A stretch of 64,000 nucleotides of DNA. Source: Bradyrhizobium manausense (GTDB taxonomy: Bacteria > Pseudomonadota > Alphaproteobacteria > Rhizobiales > Xanthobacteraceae). A model generated the notes under the pieces. That model saw only the letters and a list, made by a program, of their open reading frames with translations. It was not told where the DNA came from and searched no databases. Positions 57,461-64,000 of this stretch are shown in pieces. The stretch's first letter is position 1, and every line of letters starts with the position of its first letter. The stretch lies in contig NZ_JAFCJI010000001.1 of NCBI RefSeq assembly GCF_018131105.1, forward strand, positions 1,612,001 to 1,676,000, written 5' to 3'. The translations under genes were made by a program, and so were the position numbers.

Positions 57461-58278
57461 CACGCCTTGACCTTGTTGGTCGGCCAGTTGTGAGTCTCGC
57501 CCGTAGCGTCGCGGCACCATCGATAGAAGGCGTCGTAAAGGAGCATGCCGGCCTCGAGTTGTTCGAGGTCGTCGTCGTACATCCGCGACAACCCGAGTGA
57601 GGCTGCCAGGAGGCCGGGCGCTTCCGGTGCCAGATCAGGCCGCGCCGTGTCGGCGCCGCGCACCAGCGTGGCCAGCCGCAGCAGCGCCGGCGTGGCGATG
57701 CCGAACTCCTCGATCATCACGTCGAAGGTGCAGAGCCCGCCGCGGTGACTCCAGAACACGTCCTCGATGTCGAAGGGAGCGGCGTGGAAGCGCTCGCCCA
57801 CCGCGACCACCTCGGAGGGCGCCACATAAAGGAACACCGCATTGGGATCGACGAAACGGCGGATCAGCCAGGGGCAGGCGATGCGGTCGACCTTCGGCCG
57901 GGCCCGCGTCACCCAGACCGTGCGCCCCTTGGCGTCGCGCGGCGGGAGCTTGCGGGCGTCGAGCAGCGGCAGCTTGGCCGCCTTCCAGCCTTCGAAACCG
58001 TCTTCCAGCGTTTCTGCGTCAGCGCCGAGCTGTCTCAGCCATGCGGCTGTGCCCTGCGCGAGCTTGGCGCCGCGCAGGCACGAGACGATGGTGGAGCGGC
58101 CGGCGAACTCGCCGCCCCATTCCGCCACGGTCTCATGGCTGAGCTTGATGGAGCCCGGGATCAGCCGCCGGTCTGCGGCAAAATCCTCCTCGCTGCGAAC
58201 GTCGATCAGAACAGGGGCGTTGGCCGTGCCGATCAGGCGCGCCAATTTATCGGATGATATGGTCGTGAAACTTGACAT
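57460..58278 (-). CDS. Rhodanese-ChrB fusion, chromate resistance protein
   Basis: 272 aa from ATG 58278 (GAGGA upstream). Residues 1-110 form a rhodanese domain (LIDVRSEEDFAADRRLIPGS and the active-site loop VSCLRGAKLAQGTA with the catalytic Cys). Residues 125-272 form a ChrB C-terminal domain (VTRARPKVDRIACPWLIRRF, FDIEDVFWSHRGGLCTFDVM, AFYRWCRD). ChrB proteins act as chromate-responsive regulators or reductase helpers. The fusion with a sulfurtransferase suggests a link to sulfate/thiol chemistry. Operon with chrA. Confidence 0.9.
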   Translation of the reverse strand: MSSFTTISSDKLARLIGTANAPVLIDVRSEEDFAADRRLIPGSIKLSHETVAEWGGEFAGRSTIVSCLRGAKLAQGTAAWLRQLGADAETLEDGFEGWKAAKLPLLDARKLPPRDAKGRTVWVTRARPKVDRIACPWLIRRFVDPNAVFLYVAPSEVVAVGERFHAAPFDIEDVFWSHRGGLCTFDVMIEEFGIATPALLRLATLVRGADTARPDLAPEAPGLLAASLGLSRMYDDDLEQLEAGMLLYDAFYRWCRDATGETHNWPTNKVKA

Positions 58279-58519
58279 GATGCGTCCTCGAAAGATCGGG
58301 GGACGCGATACTTGGGCATGTCGCCTCGTGGGGAGATCGCTCAATCCCCATGCGCTCATTACAGCGAAACCGCGCCGGCCTGTCAATCGTCGGTTTCATG
58401 GGCGATGTGCGTTAGCAAGGTATGCTGTTGCGCCTATAGTGAGGGAAAGCGGAATTCCACGGCCGGACTGGGGTTGATCCTCAGTCGCTGCAAGAAGGCT
58501 CTTCCAGGAGGGACCAAGG

Positions 58520-59344
58520 ATGACACGCAAGTTCACGCTCGCTCTCGCCATCGCCGCGCTCGTGCTGTCTGCCCAGGCCGCGTTCGCGCAAAAGCCGGGC
58601 GTCGAAAAACTCTACATCCTCAATTGCGGAGAGGGCGTTGCCGGCGATATCTCGCGCTGGTCGCCCGGGGTGAACGAAGGCAAGTCGATGGACTTCGTCG
58701 ACACCTGCTATCTCATCAAGCACAGCCAGGGCTGGTTCTTGTGGGACACCGGCATTCCCGACGCCGTCGCGTCAATGCCGAACGGGCTCGCGCCGGCCGA
58801 TCCCAAGGCCGTCACCTGGCGGCGTCCGAAAACGCTTGCGGCGCAGCTCGAGCAGATCGGCGTGAAGCCCGCCGACGTCAAGGCGATGGCCGTCTCGCAT
58901 ACGCATCCCGACCATATCGGCAATGTCGAGATGTTCCCGCAGGCGACGCTCTACGTGCAGAAGGCCGAGTACGACTGGCCCGCTGCCAATAATGCGCCGC
59001 GCTTCAAGCCCTCGCATCCGGTCGAGCTTCTTGCCGGCGACAAGGATGTGTTCGGAGACGGCAGCATCACCATCCTGTCGACGCCCGGCCATACGCCAGG
59101 ACATCAGTCGCTGCTGGTGAAATTGCCGAAGACCGGGGCGGTCGTGCTCTCAGGTGATGCCGTCCACTTCAAGGACAATTGGGACAACCGACGTGTGCCC
59201 AGCATGAACGCCAACAAGGAGCAGAGCGCGGCCTCGCTTCAGAAGATCGCCGACACGCTCGACAAGGAGAAGGCGCAGCTCTGGATCAACCACGACAAGG
59301 CGCAACGCGACGGCCAGAAGATGTCGCCGGAGTTTTACGACTGA
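58520..59344 (+). CDS. Secreted metallo-beta-lactamase-fold hydrolase (AHL lactonase-like)
   Basis: 274 aa with signal peptide (residues 1-23, LAIAALVLSAQAAFA). It has the zinc motif SHTHPDHIGN (HxHxDH), later GHTPGHQSLLV and SGDAVH, and the start KLYILNCGEG of the AttM/AiiA-like lactonase branch. The likely reaction is hydrolysis of a lactone or ester in the periplasm. Quorum quenching is possible, but most AHL lactonases are cytoplasmic, so the substrate is open. GGAGGG precedes the ATG. Confidence 0.88.
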   Translation: MTRKFTLALAIAALVLSAQAAFAQKPGVEKLYILNCGEGVAGDISRWSPGVNEGKSMDFVDTCYLIKHSQGWFLWDTGIPDAVASMPNGLAPADPKAVTWRRPKTLAAQLEQIGVKPADVKAMAVSHTHPDHIGNVEMFPQATLYVQKAEYDWPAANNAPRFKPSHPVELLAGDKDVFGDGSITILSTPGHTPGHQSLLVKLPKTGAVVLSGDAVHFKDNWDNRRVPSMNANKEQSAASLQKIADTLDKEKAQLWINHDKAQRDGQKMSPEFYD

Positions 59345-59427
59345 GGCTGAGTCAGCTCTTCGGCACCGTGCGGGGCGGGCTATGATTGTCGGTCATGCTG
59401 CGCTTGTGGGCGAAAGCGCCGGCACGG

Positions 59428-60585
59428 TCAATCCGGCCGCCGCTCTGCGCGGATCAGGAACAGCGCCGCCAGCGCCGACAGGCTCAGCGCAGAGGAGACC
59501 ATCAGCACCTTCGCGCCCATGACGTCGATCAACAGGCCGAAGGCCAGCGGCGCCACAGCCTGCGCCAGGCGTGCCGGCGCGCCGATGATGCCGAGGCGAT
59601 AGCCGAAATCCTTCGGGCCGAAGATCGAGAGCGGCAGCGTTCCGCGCGCGATCGTCAAAATGCCATTGCCGGAGCCGTGCAGCAGCGCAAAGGCGCTTGC
59701 GGCGGGCGCGCCGAAGATGGCGACGACGGCCGCGCCGATCGGGTGCGTCAGGCAGGCAAGCCGTGTCGACCACAGCGGATGGAAACGGCTGAGCACGCTC
59801 GCTTCGAGAATGCGCGCGATCACCTGCGCCGGGCCGATCAGCGCGCCGGCGGCGATCGCCTCGACATGCGTCGCGCCCGTGGCTTCCAGGATGCGTGGGA
59901 AATGCACCGCCATCGCGCCAGTGACGGTCCAGACCGCGGCGAAGACAAAGGCGAGCAGGATCATGGTGCGGTCGATCGGCAAATGCGGCTTCTCCGCCGT
60001 CACTGCCGCCTGCTTCGCGCCCTTGATCGTCGGCAGCATGAAAAAGTTGAGGGGCAGGCCGATCAGGATGTTGGCTGCGGCCCAGGCAAAACAGGTGTCG
60101 CGCCAGCCGAAATGAGCAAGCCCCCAGGCGGTGAGCGGCCAGCCGACGGTCGAGGCAAAGCCCGCCATCAGCGTGATGCCGGTGATGGGCCTGCGCGCCT
60201 CCGTGCCGTAGATGCGGCCGAGCGCAGCAAAGGCGGCGTCATAGAGTCCCATCGCCATGCCGATGCCGAGCACGAGCCAGGCGAACGCCATCACGGCGAC
60301 GGAGTGCGAGAAGCCGAGCAGGGCGAGGCCGGCGGCAATGGTCAGGTTCGAGGCCGACAGCACCTGCCGCCCGCCGACGAGATCGATCTGCCGGCCGATG
60401 CGTGGACCCAGCATCGCCGAGATCACGAGCGAGGCTGAGAACGCGCCAAAGATCCAGTTCGAGGAGACGCCGAGATCATGCGCCATGGGATCGGCGAGCA
60501 GGGCCGGCAAATAATAGCTGGAGGCCCAGGCCAGGGTCTGCGTCGTGCCGAGCGCGAAGATAATCGGAAGCTGGCGCTGGCTCAT
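59428..60585 (-). CDS. MFS transporter
   Basis: 385 aa, twelve hydrophobic spans. It has an MFS loop-2/3 region GPRIGRQIDLVGGRQVLSAS and a start with IIFALGTTQTLAWASSYYLP, as in a group of putative MFS permeases of alphaproteobacteria. The substrate is unknown. It is divergent from the cyclase gene, with 166 bp between the starts. Confidence 0.88.
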   Translation of the reverse strand: MSQRQLPIIFALGTTQTLAWASSYYLPALLADPMAHDLGVSSNWIFGAFSASLVISAMLGPRIGRQIDLVGGRQVLSASNLTIAAGLALLGFSHSVAVMAFAWLVLGIGMAMGLYDAAFAALGRIYGTEARRPITGITLMAGFASTVGWPLTAWGLAHFGWRDTCFAWAAANILIGLPLNFFMLPTIKGAKQAAVTAEKPHLPIDRTMILLAFVFAAVWTVTGAMAVHFPRILEATGATHVEAIAAGALIGPAQVIARILEASVLSRFHPLWSTRLACLTHPIGAAVVAIFGAPAASAFALLHGSGNGILTIARGTLPLSIFGPKDFGYRLGIIGAPARLAQAVAPLAFGLLIDVMGAKVLMVSSALSLSALAALFLIRAERRPD

Positions 60586-60751
60586 GTCGCGATATTTCTG
60601 GCCGTCTGTGTCATCATTTGCATTTGCGGCCCCAGGCGCGAGCGCGTCAACAGCGTCCGCGACATATTCGACCTGCTCCGGGCGGGAGCCTTCGCGGGGC
60701 GACGTTTTCGCGTGGCCTTTCGCTCGTCACGAATGCACGCCATAATGACGC

Positions 60752-62011
60752 ATGCAACTCACCTCCCGCCTCGCGCTGATGAACTGGCTGACCGGTCAGG
60801 GGCTCACCGGCCTTCCCGAAATCGAGCTGCTGCGCGGCTTCTGCGAGCGCTGCCGCGCGGAAGGGCTGGAACTCTCGCGCGGTCTCGTCGTCATCGACAC
60901 CCTGCATCCGATCTATGAGGGCCGCGGCTTCCGCTGGAGTGACCGGGCCAGCAACGAGAGCGATGTGTTCGAATATGGCTCGACCGCCGAAGGCGATGCG
61001 GCCAAGAGCTGGCGCCGCTCGACTTTCTTCCACATGCTCGAGCATGGCCACGACGAGATGGTGATCGATCTGGCCGACGCGCCCTCGATGGATTTCTCGC
61101 AGATCGGCGAACTCGCCGAGAAGGGCCACAAGCACTATGTCGCCTTCGTGCATCGCTTCGGCGAGAACGGCGCGCTCGGCCTGATGGATTGCCTCTATTC
61201 GTGCTGGACCACGCGGCGCGATGAAGGCTTTGACGAAGCCCAGCTGGAGGCTCTGCGCGATCTCGTGCCGGTGCTGGGGCTCGCGATCAAGTCGGCGCAG
61301 CAGGTCGACATCGCGCGCACGCTCGGCCGCGTCTATCTCGGGCGTGGCGCCTCCGAACAGGTGCTGGGCGGACGCATTTCGCGCGGCGTCACCGAGCGCA
61401 TCAACGCCGTGCTCTGGTATTCGGATTTGCGCGGCTCGACCGGGATCAGCGAGAGCATCGGGCCGGACGAGATCATCCCGTTCCTCAACGACTATGCCCA
61501 GGCCGTGATTGACGCGATTCACGAGGCCGGCGGCGACGTCCTGAAGCTGATCGGCGACGGTGTGCTCGCGATGTTCACAGGCGAGGACATGGCGCACGCC
61601 CGCCGTGCCGCGCTACGCGCCGAGCATCTGTTCCGCCAGAACGTCGCGGCGCTGAACGCGCGCCGGACGGCTGACGGCCGGCCGACCACATCCGCCTATA
61701 TCGGCCTGCATGTCGGCGAGGTCTTTTACGGCAATATCGGCAGCGAAGACCGGCTCGACTTCACCGTGGTGGGGCCGACAGTGAACGAGGTCAGCCGTAT
61801 CGCCTCGATGAGCCGCTCGGTCGACCGCGAGCTGCTGGCCTCGGCCGAGTTCTACAAGGGCCTCGACGCCGCCGGCCGCCGCTATCTCGTCTCCACCGGT
61901 CGCTATGCGCTGCGCGGCATCGGCCGCGCGCAGGATCTCTACACGCTCGACCCCGATGTCGATGCGAGCGAGCCGGTGACAGGCAGCTACGAGCGGTATC
62001 TGGCGAATTAG
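60752..62011 (+). CDS. Class III adenylate/guanylate cyclase
   Basis: 419 aa, soluble. Residues 1-200 are a sensory-like region without a recognised domain. The C-terminal cyclase domain begins VLWYSDLRGSTGISE with the first metal Asp and continues LKLIGDGVLAMFTGED with the second, then IGLHVGEVFYGNIG and DFTVVGPTVNEVSRI. In this group the N-terminal part probably senses a ligand or partner. It makes cAMP (cGMP not excluded). It shares its stop with the convergent MFS gene (TTAG, 62008-62011). Confidence 0.93.
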   Translation: MQLTSRLALMNWLTGQGLTGLPEIELLRGFCERCRAEGLELSRGLVVIDTLHPIYEGRGFRWSDRASNESDVFEYGSTAEGDAAKSWRRSTFFHMLEHGHDEMVIDLADAPSMDFSQIGELAEKGHKHYVAFVHRFGENGALGLMDCLYSCWTTRRDEGFDEAQLEALRDLVPVLGLAIKSAQQVDIARTLGRVYLGRGASEQVLGGRISRGVTERINAVLWYSDLRGSTGISESIGPDEIIPFLNDYAQAVIDAIHEAGGDVLKLIGDGVLAMFTGEDMAHARRAALRAEHLFRQNVAALNARRTADGRPTTSAYIGLHVGEVFYGNIGSEDRLDFTVVGPTVNEVSRIASMSRSVDRELLASAEFYKGLDAAGRRYLVSTGRYALRGIGRAQDLYTLDPDVDASEPVTGSYERYLAN

Positions 62012-63252
62012 GCCCGCGCCGTCACTTCATCCCCCACCATGGCCGGCTGCCGATCGAGCGCTACTGCCGGCGACAGCCAGATCACCAGCGCCTGCACACC
62101 GAACACGGCTGCGGCGAGATACAGGCACGCCTCCGCGCTCCAGACACCGCCGACGATCGCGCCCAGCGCCGAGCCGAGCGGGCGGGCGCCATAGCTCATG
62201 ATGTTGATGGCGGAGACGCGGCCGAGCAGGCGTGGTGGCGTGACCGACTGGCGCAACGTCGTGGTCGAGATCACCCAGAGGATCGGCCCGACGCCGAGCA
62301 GGAAGAAGCTGAGACCGGCAAGCCAGGGTGAGGGCACCAGCACCGTCAGCGCCATCACCACGGCTGCGACGAAGCCGGTGACCGGGCCGAGGCCGACCAC
62401 TGTGCCGAAAGCAATGCGTTTCATCACGCGCGTGGCAAACAGCGCGCCGATCACCATGCCGACCCCGTACATCGTCAGTACAGTACCGACCCCGGCGGCG
62501 GTCAGGCCGAGATGGCGCACGGCGTAGGGCACGAACACTGCGATCTGCAAAAACCAGCCGGTGTTGAAGATGAATTGGGTGATGAACACGGGACGCAGCA
62601 GCCGGTGATGAAACACGAAGCCGGCGCCTTCGCGAATGTCCTGGAACGGATGGCGGCGCGGCACCGGCGCACGCGCGGGCTCGTAGAGGCCGGACAGCAA
62701 GACCACGGCGATCGCCGAGAGCGCGGCGGCAAAGCCGAAGGCCGGGCTGGCGCCCCACCATCCCACCAGGGCGCCGCCGAGCGCGGGGCCGCTTGCGAAG
62801 GCGATGGTGCGCGCCAGCTCGATGCGCGCATTCGCAGCCGGCAGCAGTTCCGCGCTCACCAGCGAGGGCACCAGGGCGGGGGCCGCGACGCTGTAGACGA
62901 CGGTGCCGCACACAGCAGCAAAGCCGAGCAACGCCAACAGCGACAGATTGAGCGCACCGAGTGCGAGCAGCAGGACGATGGTCGCCAACGCCACCGCGCG
63001 CAGCGCCTCGGCCCCCGCCATCAGCGAACGTCGGGAGATGCGGTCGGCAAGCAGGCCGGCCGGAATCGCGAACAGGACGAAGGGCAGGGTGAGCGCGGTC
63101 TGGAGCAGGCCGGTCTGCCCTTCCGCCACGCCCAGCGTCAGCACGGCGACGATCGGGGCAGCAGCCAATGCGATCTGCTCGGCCGACTGCGCGGCGAGGT
63201 TGGACCAGGCGAGGCGGTTGAAGGTGTCGGGGAGGCGGGGCGGATTCGACAT
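62008..63252 (-). CDS. MFS transporter (DHA3/EntS-like)
   Basis: 414 aa, twelve hydrophobic spans. The start FNRLAWSNLAAQSAEQIALAAAP and the motif FAIPAGLLADRISRRSLMAGAEALRA fit the drug:H+ antiporter-3 group that includes EntS and macrolide exporters. Substrate unknown. It is divergent from mntH with 171 bp between starts. Confidence 0.9.
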   Translation of the reverse strand: MSNPPRLPDTFNRLAWSNLAAQSAEQIALAAAPIVAVLTLGVAEGQTGLLQTALTLPFVLFAIPAGLLADRISRRSLMAGAEALRAVALATIVLLLALGALNLSLLALLGFAAVCGTVVYSVAAPALVPSLVSAELLPAANARIELARTIAFASGPALGGALVGWWGASPAFGFAAALSAIAVVLLSGLYEPARAPVPRRHPFQDIREGAGFVFHHRLLRPVFITQFIFNTGWFLQIAVFVPYAVRHLGLTAAGVGTVLTMYGVGMVIGALFATRVMKRIAFGTVVGLGPVTGFVAAVVMALTVLVPSPWLAGLSFFLLGVGPILWVISTTTLRQSVTPPRLLGRVSAINIMSYGARPLGSALGAIVGGVWSAEACLYLAAAVFGVQALVIWLSPAVALDRQPAMVGDEVTARA

Positions 63253-63376
63253 GGCTCATTTCCTGCAAACTCGTGATGGCGCCAGTATCGGCGTCCGAGC
63301 GTCCCCAAACCCACCCGCTTCCCGACAGGGCGGTGCAAAACGGGGACGGTGGGCGGGAACCTACGCGGCTAGATGC

Positions 63377-63396
63377 AGTTGCAAATGAGTTGCAAT
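63377..63396 (+). promoter_or_regulatory. mntH: Probable Fur/Mur-type metal-responsive operator of mntH
   Basis: Two copies of AGTTGCAA at 63377-63384 and 63388-63395, spaced 11 bp (one helical turn), end 28 bp before the mntH start. TTGCAA is itself palindromic. In Bradyrhizobium mntH is known to be repressed by manganese through the Fur/Mur protein, and TTGCAA-containing sites are typical of alphaproteobacterial Fur/Mur targets. The assignment is by resemblance only. Confidence 0.6.
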
Positions 63397-63423
63397 AAGG
63401 CTCGACTTCGGTATTCTCGCCCC

Positions 63424-64000
63424 ATGGATGCCCGATCGCCCGATCTGACCCAGGATTCTGCCCAAAACGCCGGCGGCTGGCGCACTGACGCGCCGACCAC
63501 GAAGAGCCTCGCCGAGGTGAACGCCACGGTGGCCATCCCCGCGGCCGGAGCATGGTGGCGGCGGCTGCTGGCCTTTGTCGGCCCGGGCTACATGGTCTCG
63601 GTCGGCTATATGGACCCCGGCAATTGGGCGACCGACCTCGCCGGTGGATCGAAGTTTGGCTACACGCTGCTCTCGGTCATCCTGCTCTCGAACTTGATGG
63701 CGATCCTTCTGCAGTCGCTGGCGGCACGGCTCGGTATCGTCACCGACCGCGACCTCGCGCAGGCCTGCCGCGCGACCTATTCGCCGGCGGTCAACTTCCT
63801 GCTGTGGCTCGCCTGCGAGGCGGCGATCATCGCCTGCGATCTCGCCGAGGTGATCGGCACCGCGATTGCGCTGAAACTCCTGTTCGGCATTCCCCTGATC
63901 GGCGGCGCACTGATCGCTGCGCTCGACGCATTCCTGCTGCTCGTCCTGATGAACCGCGGCTTCCGCTTCCTCGAAGCCTTCGTCATGGCGCTGCTGGCTG
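63424..64000 (+). CDS. mntH: Nramp-type Mn2+/Fe2+ transporter MntH (partial, 5' end)
   Basis: 192 codons lie in the window; the gene runs off the end. After a polar N-terminus of about 45 residues comes the Nramp TM1 with [19 protein letters not shown]; its DPGN motif supplies the metal-binding Asp and Asn. Then [23 protein letters not shown] and [21 protein letters not shown] follow, matching TM2-TM4. It imports manganese, with protons, through the inner membrane. The upstream direct repeats suggest metal control. Confidence 0.93.
   Translation, partial: MDARSPDLTQDSAQNAGGWRTDAPTTKSLAEVNATVAIPAAGAWWRRLLAFVGPGYMVSVGYMDPGNWATDLAGGSKFGYTLLSVILLSNLMAILLQSLAARLGIVTDRDLAQACRATYSPAVNFLLWLACEAAIIACDLAEVIGTAIALKLLFGIPLIGGALIAALDAFLLLVLMNRGFRFLEAFVMALLA

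Overview
The window looks like chromosomal DNA of a Bradyrhizobium-type alphaproteobacterium (order Hyphomicrobiales). The grounds are a GC-rich, densely packed sequence, a pyrB-pyrC-plsY-dprA-topA-rnr gene order typical of that group, an alphaproteobacterial porin, a DUF3551 secreted protein, a bifunctional Rsh, and families of long intergenic palindromes of the kind common in Bradyrhizobium. Species level cannot be decided from the sequence alone. No prophage, transposase, CRISPR array or restriction system is visible.

Region 1 (1-16.7 kb) is a minus-strand housekeeping backbone: pyrB, a dihydroorotase-like pyrC, plsY, dprA, topA, rnr, a DUF983 protein and a Nudix hydrolase. Mostly plus-strand accessory genes interrupt it: an amidase, a patatin-like phospholipase, two HxlR regulators beside an azoreductase and a short-chain dehydrogenase, and small hypothetical genes. 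The pyrC product has lost the HxH metal motif, so it is probably a structural partner of aspartate transcarbamoylase.

Region 2 (16.7-27 kb) is mixed: a VanX-like dipeptidase, two tandem CPBP membrane proteases, an AEC carrier with ruvX, a large surface autotransporter with three 124-residue repeats, and a LysR regulator divergent from two nitronate monooxygenase-like genes separated by a palindromic element.

Region 3 (27-40.7 kb) starts with the gatCAB operon for Gln-tRNA amidation, which carries two small genes between the subunits. After it come a 30-residue lysine-rich histone-H1-like peptide gene, two small conserved-looking genes, tRNA-Ser(GCU), a long non-coding stretch, a porin, a lytic transglycosylase, dapA, mscL and smpB.

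Region 4 (40.7-53.8 kb) is core metabolism and information processing: a PrxQ-like peroxiredoxin, family-5 uracil-DNA glycosylase, NYN nuclease, rpoZ, rsh, pdxJ-acpS, lepB-rnc-era, a membrane protein, recO and parC.

Region 5 (53.8-64 kb) is accessory: a GMC oxidoreductase, a DUF3551 protein, a chromate-resistance pair (rhodanese-ChrB fusion and ChrA), a secreted metallo-beta-lactamase-fold hydrolase, two MFS transporters flanking a class III cyclase, and the start of mntH behind a probable metal-responsive operator.

No wholly new multi-gene system was recognised. The observations most worth checking are the tiny H1-like peptide gene, the small genes embedded in the gat operon, the inactive-looking dihydroorotase, the regulatory palindromes, and palindromic repeats that have altered a coding end.
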